DNA of 64,000 nucleotides, taken from positions 22,172,622-22,236,621 of the forward strand of contig NC_134398.1 of NCBI RefSeq assembly GCF_050003625.1, given 5' to 3'. Shown here piece after piece: positions 46,845 through 57,590 of the stretch (position 1 is its first letter; each line of letters opens with the position of its first letter). This DNA comes from Haematobia irritans (taxonomy: Eukaryota; Arthropoda; Insecta; Diptera; Muscidae). Position numbers and translations under genes: made by a program. The notes under the pieces were generated by a model. That model was not told where the DNA came from. It worked only from the letters and a program-made list of their open reading frames with translations, and made no database searches.

Positions 46845-47388
46845 TGTAGAAAATTGAAGTACCTCTTAGTTGGAGAAGAATATAGTGCAAAATCTACCTA
46901 ATTTATTCACTCAAGTGAACATCCAAAGCATAACTACTACATAAGTACTCCGAAAACAGAGTATTTTCTCAAAATTTAACTTCTATGCAAAATTTTGTCA
47001 AACATTTACTTTTATAGAAAATTTTATTTCTTTGGAATGTTTTCTCATAATTTTACTCCTGTAGAAAATTTCCCCAAATTTTATTTTTATTGAAAATTTT
47101 CTCAAAGTGTTATTTTTATTTTTTTTTTACTTATAAAGAATATTTTGTTCAAATTTTATTTTTACACAAAAGTTTGTCAAAATTTTATTTCTGTTGAAAA
47201 TTTTCTCAGAATTTTGTTTTCTATAGATAATTTTCTCAATTTTTTTCTATAGAATATTGAAGTACCTCTTAGTTGGAGAAGAATATATTGCAAAATCTAT
47301 CAAAACTTCAAGAATTCTACCAATCTACAAAACTGTAAAAAATCAACCAGTTTTGGTAGAATTCTAGCAATTGTGGCAACCGTGGTAA
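46845..47388 (-). mobile_element. array-bearing element, right half
   Basis: Two copies of GAAGTACCTCTTAGTTGGAG (46857 and 47262) bracket degenerate 29-bp units. The end reads GGTAGAATTCTAGCAATTGTG then GCAACCGTGG, the terminal repeat opposite to the GGTTGCCACTTGTGCC end. AGTGAACATCCAAAGCATAA also recurs downstream near 47585. Confidence 0.55.
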
Positions 47389-47404
47389 ACTTGTTATATC
47401 CCCA

Positions 47405-47530
47405 CATAACATAGAATCGGGCAACACTCAGTGATAAGAGAGGAGTTCACCACTGTGGTATCACAATGGATTGAATAGTCTAAGTGAGCCTGAAATATCG
47501 GGCTGCCACTACACCTAACTTGACCTGATC
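47405..47530 (+). mobile_element. tRNA-derived SINE, 3' fragment
   Basis: GAATCGGGCAACACTCAGTG, GAGTTCACCACTGTGGTATC and AGTCTAAGTGAGCCTGA match the body of the full copies. The tRNA head is absent and the CCTAA tail is degraded. Confidence 0.8.
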
Positions 47531-48180
47531 TATACCTCCACCACGATTCTATGGTTGTGGATTTTTTTAATATTTTCATTCAAGTGAACTTCCAAGGCAT
47601 AACTTCTAAAGAAGTGCTCCGAATACTAAAGAAGTTGTAATGAAACGGAGTACTTCCGTTTAATGACCGTCCAAGTGAAATTAATTGAAAACTATAAAAA
47701 TGTTCATTATTTTTGGATCTCGAGTTGCAGATGACGATGTTTTGACTTTTTCAAAATGTCAAGTAATCGAAACAAGTTGTCTACGGTTACCCAATTTTCA
47801 ATATGCTCCAATTTTATCACAAAATATTAATATCATCACATTATAATGTTTCATTAAATCAACCCAAATAATAATGTATCATCATGATTTCCTTAAAAGT
47901 AAATTACGAATTTGCCTTAGACTTCGCGTGCTCTCTATGCCGTCTACAAATATCATGTTCTTTGACCTATTGTTCAGCTATCATTCGCATTTACCTTTTA
48001 CTTCTAATCACTTACAAAGGCATTTATAGGCTAGAATTTTTCATATAATTTCCTATTGTTATAGGTGGTTGCTATGGTGGGGTCCAACAATGAACTTAAG
48101 CATTCAACAGATTAAGTGAAATAAATGTCATGGCAATTGATACACAAAAAATCAGCCCATAAGAAATTTTTATTCGTGGG
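47531..48180. other. unique-looking DNA upstream of a candidate promoter
   Basis: No repeat family is recognised from about 47650 onward. No exon is identified. Confidence 0.35.
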
Positions 48181-48224
48181 TATATAAGAGAAAGAAAAAA
48201 AGACACACCGAAATCAACACAGTT
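48181..48224 (+). promoter_or_regulatory. candidate TATA-type core promoter
   Basis: TATATAAGAGAAAG at 48181, with ATCAACACAGTTTT 30-40 bp downstream as a possible initiator. This is the spacing usual for fly TATA promoters. It is the only place in the window where a TATA box, an initiator and a nearby AAAATG start line up. Confidence 0.35.
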
Positions 48225-48271
48225 TTTATTTAATAAAAAAATATTCGAGTAGTATTACTTTAGTAAATAAA

Positions 48272-48481
48272 ATGTCAAGAGTCGAGATTTGTCTGGAGAA
48301 TTTTTTTTTTTGGGTAAAATTCAACTTGACCACCTGTATTATAAAGGGGTTTTCTACAAGAGGCATCATTTTGAATTACATGGTATTTCATTTGAAAATC
48401 GATTTTTTTAAATTTGGTATAGTCAATATTCCGAGTTATTGGTTCCTATTGCAATCAATATGCGGAAGAAAGTCATTGTAA
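48272..48481 (+). CDS. unrecognised 69-codon frame behind the candidate promoter
   Basis: Starts AATAAAATGTCAAG about 55 bp after the presumed transcription start. The protein is hydrophobic and aromatic (CLENFFFWVKFNLTTCIIKG) with no clear signal peptide. It loosely recalls the first segment of small insect four-pass membrane proteins, but that is speculation. The frame may be exon 1 of a spliced gene, a decayed gene, or chance. Confidence 0.25.
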   Translation: MSRVEICLENFFFWVKFNLTTCIIKGFSTRGIILNYMVFHLKIDFFKFGIVNIPSYWFLLQSICGRKSL

Positions 48482-48592
48482 AAATACAACTTGCAGGTTG
48501 TGAAAAGTGAATTTATTCTAAAAATGTTGATAACTTCCCTACATGTCCATAATTTTAATCAATAAAAACTATTTCAGCAAAAACCAAATTTT

Positions 48593-49270
48593 TATACCCT
48601 CCACCATAGGATGGGAGTATATTAACTTTGTCATTCCGTTTGTAACACATCGAAATATTGCTCTAAGACCCCATAAAGTATATATATTCTGGGTCGTGGT
48701 GAAATTCTGAGTCCATCTGAGCATGTCCGTCCATCCGTCCGTCTGTTGAAATCTGAGTAGATCTGAGAATGTCCGTCCGTCCGTCCGTCTGTTGAAATCA
48801 CGCTAACTTCCGAACGAAACAAGCTATCGACTTGAATCTTGGCACAAGTAGTTGTTATTGATGTAGGTCAGATGGTATTGATAATGGGCCATATCGGTCC
48901 AATTTTACGTATAGCCTCTATACAAACGGACCCCCAAATTTAGCTTGCAGACCCTCTAAGAGAAGCAAATTTCATCCGATCCGGCTGGGTACATGGTGTT
49001 AGTATATGGTCTCTAATGACCATGCAAAAATTGGTCCACATCGGTCCATAATTATATATTGCCCCCATATAAACCGATCCCCTGATTTGGCTTGCGAAGT
49101 CTCTAATAGAAGAAAATTTCCGGCTGAAATTTGGTACATGGTGTTAGTATATGGTCTCTAACAACTATGCAAAAATTGGTCCACATCGGTGCATAATTAT
49201 ATATAGCCCCCATATAAACCGATAACCAGATTTGACCTCCGGAGCCTCTTGGAAGACCAAAATTCATCTG
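48593..49270 (-). mobile_element. mini-me-like type A, left arm of inverted pair
   Basis: TATACCCTCCACCATAGGATG start. The (GTCY) core region is locally duplicated (48725-48745 and 48774-48791, each followed by TCTGTTGAAATC). Then 153-bp units up to GACCAAAATTCATCTGAG, where it meets a copy in opposite orientation. The hairpin end is missing. Confidence 0.8.
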
Positions 49271-49830
49271 AGCGATATGGACCGTTTTTTTTGCATGGTC
49301 ATTAGAGACCATATACTAACACCATGTACCAAATTTCAGCCGGGTCGGATCAAATTTGCTTCTCTTAGAGGCTTCGCAAGCCAAATCGGGGAATCGGTTT
49401 ATATGGGGGCAATATATAATTATGAACCGATGTGGACCAATTTTTGCATGGTTGTTAGAGATCATATGCTGACACCATGTACCAAATTTCAGTCGAATCG
49501 GATGAAATTTGCTTCTCTTAGAGTCCCCGCAAGCCAAATTTGAGGGTCCGTTTATATGGGGGCTATACGTAAAAGTGGACCGATATAGCCCATTTGCAAT
49601 ACCATCCGATCTACATCAATAACAACTACTTGTGCCAAGTTTCAAGTCGATAGCTTGTTTCATTCGGATGTTAGCGTGATTTCAACAGACGGACGGACGG
49701 ACATGCTCGGATCTACTCAGAATTTCACCACGACCCAGAATATATATACTTTATGGGGTTTTAGAGCAATATTTCGATGTGTTACAAACGGAATGACAAA
49801 GTTAATATACCCCCATCCTATGGTGGAGAG
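49271..49830 (+). mobile_element. mini-me-like type A, right arm of inverted pair
   Basis: Begins abruptly at CGATATGGACCG. Two units, then GGACGGACGGACATGCTC, TATATATACTTTATGG and CCATCCTATGGTGGAGAG. With the left arm it forms a long inverted repeat of about 550 bp per arm. Confidence 0.8.
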
Positions 49831-50112
49831 CATTTAGAAACTGCCGCAAACATGGTTTTTATTTTCTGTGTATAAAGATGGAAATCATAGCACTTTTGAA
49901 ATTAGTTGGTTCTTGAGCATTAAACCACTTAAGCGAAAACACTTGTACTACTTTAAAAGCTCTATTGTTATTTAAAGAGTTCGACTTTTGATGTATAGGC
50001 AATTATAGTGAGAACTTTAACAAGTAGAGACTCTTCAATTGGATGAATTCCACTTAAAATAGCCTCGCAAAATATGTAAATGTTTTAAGTAAATGTTTTA
50101 AGTCGATTTTAC
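49831..50112. other. short spacer, nothing recognised
   Basis: AT-rich; no coding or repeat signal apart from a small AAATGTTTTAAGT direct repeat near 50080. Confidence 0.4.
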
Positions 50113-50124
50113 AAATATGAGATA

Positions 50125-50475
50125 GGTTAGGTTAGGTTAGGTGGCAGCCCGATGTATCAAGCTCACTTAGACTATTCAGTCCATTGTGATACCACATTGG
50201 TGAACTTCTCTCTTATCACTGAGTGCTGCCCGATTCCACGTTAAGCTCAATGACAAGGGACCTCCTTTTTATAGCCGAGTCCGAACGGCGTTCCACATTG
50301 CAGTGAAACCACTTAGAGAAGCTTTGAAACCCTCAGAAATGTCACCAGCATTACTGAGGTGGGATAATCCACCGCTGAAAAACTTTTTGGTGTTCGGTCG
50401 AAGCAGGAATCGAACCCACGACCTTGTGAATGCAAGGCGGGCATGCTAACCATTGCACCACGGTGGCTCCCATAT
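50125..50475 (-). mobile_element. tRNA-derived SINE, copy 3, with target-site duplication
   Basis: Inverted full copy: tail GGTTAGGTTAGGTTAGG on the left, then the body, the B box complement GGAATCGAACC, the A box complement CCATTGCACCA and the end GGTGGCTCCCA. AAATATGAGATA at 50113-50124 and 50476-50487 is a perfect 12-bp target-site duplication, which proves retroposition. Confidence 0.93.
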
Positions 50476-50532
50476 AAATATGAGATAAAAAATAAATAAT
50501 ATAAGCCAAGATAAGCCAACTGGCCAATAAAA

Positions 50533-50790
50533 ATGTTGACAATTTTTTTTATAGAAATACAATTTTGACAAAATTTTCTATAGAAATAAAATTTTGAAAA
50601 AATTTTCTACATAAATAGAATCGTGACAAAATTTTCTATAGAAATAAAATTGTAAGAAAATTTACTATACAAAAATATAATTTTGACAACAATTTAAAAT
50701 AGAAAATATAAATAAAATGTTGACAAAATTTTCTATAGAAATAAAAGATTGTCAAAATTTTCTATAAATTCAATTTGTTTAAAATTTTTT
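50533..50790 (+). repeat. 29-bp tandem array 15
   Basis: About eight degenerate units between the SINE and a LINE fragment. Confidence 0.8.
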
Positions 50791-50793
50791 TAT

Positions 50794-51196
50794 AAATCCC
50801 TCAAAAGAATTCCATGTAGGAAACTGGAAATTCTTGGTCGCGAAATAGAATTTGAGAAGTCGGTAAAGTATCTAGGTATTACTATAGATCAGAATTAAAT
50901 GCAAAGAATAAAATGCTTCTATACAAAATGTGCATAAGATCAATTTGTACTTATGGATGTCAAATATGGTTTTTATATGCCAAAACCAATCTAAAAAAAT
51001 TGCAGGTGATCCAAAATAAGAATTTAAAAATAATTTATAATTTATCTATGAGATTTCCCACAGTTGATCTTCGTAGAAACGCTAACATTAAAACGATCAA
51101 GAACTTAACAACGGATATGGCACTGACATTTGATGAAAAATGCAAAAGGTCTAACTACGCTCATCTGAGAGGTTTGATTTGGCGATATCTAATTTA
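50794..51196 (+). pseudogene. Jockey-like LINE reverse transcriptase tail, internally deleted
   Basis: First frame: KSLKRIPCRKLEILGREIEF, then KSVKYLGITIDQN and a stop. After a frame change: NKMLLYKMCIRSICTYGCQI, then LKKLQVIQNKNLKIIYN. VKYLGITID and the KxxLYKxxIRxIxxYGCxxW block are C-terminal landmarks of Jockey-clade reverse transcriptases, normally some 60 residues apart. That spacer is deleted here. The element is also 5' truncated, so it is dead. It is distinct from the LINE at 30-34 kb. Confidence 0.8.
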
Positions 51197-51288
51197 ATTC
51201 TATACTTTAGGTATATTATAAATTCGGTGTTGTTCTTGTTCTCAATCTTAAATTTTTTGATACTAAATGTAGGTTTTTTTACTATATT

Positions 51289-53402
51289 TATACCCTAAAC
51301 CACATAGTGGTCAGGGTATAATAAGTTTGATCGGCCAAAAAATGTGCCTAGCAGAAATATTGATTTTAGACCCCATAAAATATATACCGATCGACTCAGA
51401 ATCACCTCCTGAGTCGATCTAGCGCTTGGTGTCCGTCCGTCCGTCTGTCCGTCCATGTATTTGTTGTCAACAGGATTCCGGTCGCAATTATTAACCGATT
51501 TTGATGAAATTTGGTACAGGGATGTTTTTGGGCACAAGGACGAACGCTATTGAATTTGGAAGAAATCGGATCAAATTTAGATATAGCTCCCATATATATG
51601 TATAGCCCGATTTCGACAAATGGGGTCACGTTGCGTTTGTTTTCAAATTTGGCAAAAAGTAATCTTTTTCATCGTTCTTCAAGTCTGCAAAATTTCATTT
51701 AAATCGGTTCAGATTTAGATATAGCTTCCATATATATGTATCGCCCGATTTTCCCAAATTTGGCCACAAAAACCTTATTTATTAAGCGATCTTTCTCAAA
51801 CTTGACTTACTCTAATCGTTTATGGTACTGACAATATGTGCCAAAAATAATCGAAATCGGTTCAGATTTAGATATAGTTCCCATATATATGTATCGTCCG
51901 ATTTGGTCAAATTTGGCCGTAAAACCCTTATTTAACAACCGATCGCACTCAAAGTTGGCTAAATGTAATTTTCTATAGCTCTAACTGTATGTGCCAAATT
52001 TCATCGGAATCGGTTCAGATTTAGATATAGCTCCCATATATATGTATCGCCCGATTTTACCAAATTTGGCCGTAAAACCCTTATTTATCAACCGATCGTA
52101 ACCAAGGTTGGCTAAATATAATCTTCTATAGCACTAACTGTATGTGCAAAATTTCATCGAAATCGGTTCAAATTTAGATATAGCTCCCATATATATGTAT
52201 CGCCCGATTTTGCCAAAGTTGGCTGTAAAACCCTTATTTATCAACTGATAGTGCTCAAAGTGGGCTAAATATAATCTTTTATACCTCTAACTGTATGTGC
52301 GCAATTTCATTGAAATCGGTTCAGATTTAGATATAGCTCCCATATATATGTATCGCCCGATTTTACCAAATTTGGCCGTAAAACCCTTATTTATCAACCG
52401 ATCGTAACCAAGGTTGGCTAAATATAATCTTCTATAGCACTAACTGTATGTGCAAAATTTCACCGAAATCGGTTCAAATTTAGATATAGCTCCCATATAT
52501 ATGTATCGCCCGATTTTGCCAAAGTTGGCTGTAAAACCCTTATTTATCAACTGATAGTGCTCAAAGTGGGCTAAATATAATCTTTTATACCTCTAACTGT
52601 ATGTGCGCAATTTCATTGAAATCGGTTCAGATTTAGATATAGCTCCCATATATATGTATCGCCCGATTTTGCCAAATTTGGCGGTAAAACCCTTATTTAT
52701 CAACCGATTGTAACCAAGGTTGGCTAAATGTAATCTTCTATAGCACTAACTGTATGTGCAAAATTCCATCCAAATCGGTTCAAATTTAGATATAGCTCCC
52801 ATATATATGTATCGGCCGATTTTGAATAATTTGCCCCTAATAACCTTATTTTTGACCATATTTAGGGACCTCATTTATTAACAGATCGTACTCAAATTTT
52901 ACACAAAGTGACCTTCTGTAATATCAATCATACCTGCAAAATATTATACAAATTGGTTCAAATTTAGATATAGGTCCCATATATATGCATCGCTCGATTT
53001 TGTCATATTTGGCCATAATACCCTTATTTATTAAGCTTTGTTATTCAAATTTCAAATTTTGATGTACTAGCTGATCGTATTTAGACTTACATGTAGCTCT
53101 TACATAAATCTATTGCCCTATTTGCAGAAATTTAGATTTATTACCCACAACTAATTGACCGATTTCCTCTTTTTTAATAATGGACTCAATATTAGTGGCA
53201 TACTAACTCGTTTGGTGCAAAATAAACTATAGCTCCTAATATTAGACATTTCTGCTCAGATTGTGACAAGACACCCCTTTACGTTATTCAAAACCTATAC
53301 CAATGATACCCCACGAATGCTTATATTTACTAATTCAGTAGGGGTGGTTTAGCGTATAATATAGTCGGCCCCGCCCGACTTTCTACTTTACTCACTTGTT
53401 TT
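51289..53402 (-). mobile_element. mini-me-like element, type B copy 5, long
   Basis: TATACCCTAAACCACATAGTG, then AGACCCCATAAAATATATAC and CTGAGTCGATCTAGC, then (GTCC/GTCT)n at 51430-51454. About nine roughly 150-bp units with AGCTCCCATATATATGTATC follow. The right end has GTATAATATAGTCGGCCCCG, hairpin, TCACTTGTTTT. The left core resembles type A more than other type B copies do, so it links the two families. Confidence 0.8.
52024..52630 (-). repeat. 301-bp higher-order repeat in type B copy 5
   Basis: Two successive dimers of about 301 bp differ at only a few bases. Each is made of one unit with GTAACCAAGGTTGGCTAAAT and one with GTGCTCAAAGTGGGCTAAAT. Confidence 0.85.
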
Positions 53403-53544
53403 CCTATAAATCAGTTTAATTTTAAAACATATGCTAGTTAGGAAATCCAATTTATTATAAATTTGTTGAAATATCTTTATGATAGAAACACAAAACAATG
53501 TTAACTATTCCAATTACCTGTACTTATGATAGATTAATAAAAAA

Positions 53545-53995
53545 AAAACAAAATTTTTCATAGAAATAAAAGTTAGTCAAAAATGTTCTAAAGAAATAAA
53601 ATTTTGACAAAATTTTCTATGGAATTAAAATTTTGATAAAATATTTTATAAAAATAAAGTTTTCATAGGATTTTCTATAAATATCGAATTTTCACATGAT
53701 TTTCTATAAAAATAAATTTTTTTGACAAGATTTTCTATAGAAGTATAATTTTGACAAAACTTTCTATGGAAATAAAAGTTTGACAAAAGTTCCTATAGAA
53801 ATATCATTTTGGCAGACTTTCTATAGAAAAATTTGGACATAAATATTCTATAGAAATAAATATTTTTAGAAATAAAATGTTGACAAACTTTTCTGTAGAA
53901 AATAAAATTTTTACAAAATTTTCTATAGAAAATAAAATTTTTGAAAAATTTTCTATAGAAATAAAATTTTTAAAAAATTTTCTTATAGTAATTCT
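53545..53995 (+). repeat. 29-bp tandem array 16
   Basis: About 15 diverged units, not obviously bordered by GGTTGCCAC ends. Confidence 0.85.
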
Positions 53996-55130
53996 GTTTT
54001 TCATGGAAATTTAGTTAAAGTTGCTTAAAAAGGCCTATGGTTAAACAACCCTTATCCGTGGATTCGATACTGAGTATTGTGCTATCTCCTTGCCGTTCAA
54101 TAACCAAAAAAATAAATATGGCAATAACAAAAAAAAAAAAAAAAAGAAAACAAATTCGCTACCAACCAAGATGATAAATGAAGATACCCAAATAATGGAA
54201 TCATATGGAAATTAGATAAAGTCTATTATTATAACAATTTCAACACACAAGTAATTCTTAAAATTTGTTCTATTATAAAATTGGCCTAGACCAGAAATTG
54301 GGTAATCCTTAGGCAATTCGAAAAGCAAAGAATAACCAGAAATGAGAAACACTTTTTTTTGTTTTGTACTGGATGAAAATGATAACTTTTGTGTCTGTGG
54401 AGTGTAATGAAAAGAAACCGCTTTTTCCAAATTCAACTTTTCTAGGGGGATTTAAGGTAATTTGTTTACACCCTAGATAAGACAATTTAATTTCATATAA
54501 AAATAACTGAAAACAAATATTCGTACATGCAAAAAAGCCATTTATTTGGAAAAGAGAGAAGCATCGAGCATATATAAATTTCAAAACGTGCCATTAAATT
54601 TGTTCAGGACAAATTGGACATTGAGATTTCTTGGAGTTGAGTTTATGAGGAGTTTAAATGTTTAAATGAGTTTATATATAATGAACGACTATTGTCCATT
54701 TTATTTATTTTTTCTCTTAATTTAATTGAAACTGGTTATTACTGTGGTGAATAGCAAAGTAATGAAGCAGGTTCTAATTACAAAGTTTTGTTACAATTTA
54801 ATTTTTCATGTGAGTCCAAACCTGTCTAAATCTCTAACATTTGTGATCCAATTCATAAAATTAAAAATAATCAATAAATTAATTTTCACTTTCTCTTATA
54901 TAGTTCACGATATATTTAGCACACAAACAGTCATTTCCATTGTTCTCAAACAAATCACAAAATATCGCATCTAATACGATGCAATTTATACTCAATCAAT
55001 TATTTATGATTAGCTGTTTTTGCTGATAATTAGTTTTAATATTAATTAACAAATTAGTATAAGTTAATTAATAATGAAATACTTCACTAGATCAAAAGTG
55101 ATATGAACAAATCTGGAAAACTGCCCATTA
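53996..55130. other. unique-looking AT-rich spacer
   Basis: No repeat family and no convincing exon. Frames of 70-91 codons on either strand lack motifs. CATATATAAATTTC near 54570 is TATA-like but unsupported. Confidence 0.4.
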
Positions 55131-55202
55131 CACTCAAAAAAAAAAGTGAACCATCTATTTCAGTAAAGCCAATTTTAGTTCAAGCGGTAAAGCTTGTCCA
55201 TG

Positions 55203-55388
55203 GCACATTTTTGACAAAATTTTCTATAGAAATAAAATTTTGACACAATTTTCTATAGAAATAAAATTTTGACACAATTTTCTATAGAAATAAAATTTTG
55301 ACGAAATTTTCTATAGAAATAAAATTTTGATAAAATTTTCCAAAGAAATAAAATTTTGACAAAATTTTCTATTGAAACAAAATTTTGG
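55203..55388 (+). repeat. 29-bp tandem array 17
   Basis: About six clean units inside composite copy 8. Confidence 0.9.
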
Positions 55389-55974
55389 TAGATTATGTTT
55401 GTTTCGAGTGGCAACCATGATTATGAACCAATATGGACCAATTTTTGTGTGATTGGTGATCGGCTATATATAATTCGATATGGACGAATTTTGGTATAGT
55501 TGTTAGCGGCCATATACTAACACCACGTTCCAAATTTGAACCGGATCGGATGTTAGAGACCACATACCTACACCATGTTCTAAATTTCAGCCGGATCGGA
55601 TGAAATTTGCTTCTCTTTGAGGCTCCGCAAGCCAAATCTGGGGATTGGTTTATATGGGGGCTATATATAATTATGGACCGATGTGGACCAATTTTTGCAT
55701 GGTTGTTAAAGACCATATACCAACACCATGTAGCAAATTTAAGCTGGATCGGATGAAATTTGCTTCTCTTTGAGGCTCCGCAAGCCAAATCTGGGGATCG
55801 TTTTACATGGGAGCTCTATATAATTATGGACCGATGTAGACCAATTTTTACATGGTTGGTAGAGACCATATACAAAAACCGTGTAGCAAATTTCAGCTGG
55901 ATCGGATGAAATTTGCTTCTCTTTGAGGCTCCGCAAGCAAAATCTGGGGATCGGTTTATATGGGGGCTATACCT

Positions 55975-56496
55975 AAAAACAAGTGACCCCACCGTGGAAG
56001 AAAATGTAGGTTTAGTTTAGAAAATTTTAACTAAAATAGTTTTCTAATTACAACATGTTACAAATAAGTTAATACTTTTTGTCAAATTGAAGAAAATTTT
56101 TTAAAAATATTTAATTTTTTTCTGTTGTTTAAGAAAATTTCATATGTTGGAAGAAAAAAATGGATTTAAAAATTGTTAAAATATCTTTAACGCTGTGTGA
56201 AGTTCGAGACAGTTACAATTGTAGTAAAATTTACTCATTTGAGAGACTTATGAACTCAATTTAAGCAAACTTCTGCCATTTTAGGAAAATATGAACTATT
56301 TTATTTTTTAGTAAAATTGTGCACTATATTTGTATACAACTTTTTTTCTTATTTTTAGTTCACGTCATTAAAGTTAGCAAAAAATTATTCAAATAAGGAA
56401 CATTTACTCATATTGAGCAAAATTTAACTAAAATCAACTAATCGTCATGAACTAAAATAAAGTTCAGTTGGCATTAGAGCCCCTTTTTTCTGGGTG
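55975..56496. mobile_element. approx. 520-bp MITE-like insertion with TA target
   Basis: The host phrase GGGGGCTATATATAATTATGG is split. The insert starts near CCTAAAAACAAGTGACCCCA and ends CCCTTTTTTCTGGGTG followed by TATATAATTATGG. The ends are loosely inverted (CACCCAGAAAAAAGGGGC on the complement). Inside are AGTTCA and TTAACTAAAAT motifs on both halves. Non-coding; the left limit is uncertain by several bases. Confidence 0.6.
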
Positions 56497-57216
56497 TATA
56501 TATAATTATGGACCCATGTGGACCAATTTTTTGCATGTTTGTTAGAGACTACATATTAACACCATGTACCAAAATTTCAGCCGGATCGGATGAAATTTGC
56601 TTCACTTTCAGGCTCCGCAAGCCAAATCTGGGGATCGGTTTATATGGGGGCTATATATAATTATGGACCGATGTGGACCAATTTTTGCATTGTTGTTAGA
56701 GACTATATACCAAAACCATGTAACAAATTTCAGCCGGATCGGATGAAATTTGCTTCTCTTAGAGGCTCCGCAAGCCAACTCGGGGGATCGGTTTATATGG
56801 GGGCTATATATAATTATGGACCGATGTGGACCAATTTTTGCATGGTTGTTAGATACCATATACCAAAACCATGTAACAAATTTCAGCCGGATCGGATGAA
56901 ATATGCTTCTCATAGAGGCTCCGCAAGCCAAATCTGAGGGGTCCGTTTATATGGGGGCTATACGTAAAAGTGAACCGATATTGCCCATTTGCAATACCAT
57001 CTGATCTACATCAATAACAACTACTTGTGCCAAGTTTCAAGTCGATAGCTTGTTTCGTTCGGAAGTTAGCGTGATTTCAACAGACGGACGGACGGACATG
57101 CTTAGATCGACTCAGAATTTCACCCCGACGCAGAGTATATATACTTTATGGGGTCTTAGAGCAATATTTCGATGTGTTACAAACGGAATGACAAAGGTAA
57201 TATACCCCTCATCCTA

Positions 57217-57565
57217 TTGGGAGCCACCGTGGTGCAATGGTTAGCATGCCCGCCTTGCATACACAAGGTCGTGGGTTCGATTCCTGCTACGACCGAACAC
57301 CAAAAAAGTTTTTCAGCGGTGGATTATCCCACCTCAGTAATGCTGGTGACATTTCTGAGGGTTTCAAAGCATATCTAAGTGGTTTCATTGGAATGTGCGT
57401 TCGGACTCGGCTATAAAAAGGAGGTCCCTTGTCATTGAGCTTAACATGGAATCGGGAAGCATTCAGTGATAAGAGAGAAGTTCACCACTGTGGTATCACA
57501 ATGGACTGAATAGTCTAAGTGAGCCTGATACATCGGGCTGCCACATAACCTAACCTAACCTAACC
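57217..57565 (+). mobile_element. tRNA-derived SINE, copy 4
   Basis: Complete: GGAGCCACCGTGGTGCAATG head, B box GGTTCGATTCC, body, and tail CATAACCTAACCTAACCTAA. Inserted within the right terminal motif of a mini-me element, as copy 1 was. Confidence 0.9.
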
Positions 57566-57590
57566 ATAGTGGAGGGTATAAAAAAATACT

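Larger units (their letters stand above)
55132..57590 (+). mobile_element. composite mini-me-like element, type A copy 8, with two nested insertions
   Basis: Array 55203-55388, then GGTAGATTATGTTTGTTTCG, GTGGCAACCATG and 153-bp units. A roughly 520-bp TA-flanked insert (55975-56496) splits the tandem. A SINE (57217-57565) splits the right terminal CATCCTATGGTGGAGGG, whose last part resumes at 57566. The usual hairpin start is missing. It begins with ACACTCAAAAAAAAAAGTGA, a terminus like that of the nested insert. Confidence 0.75.
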
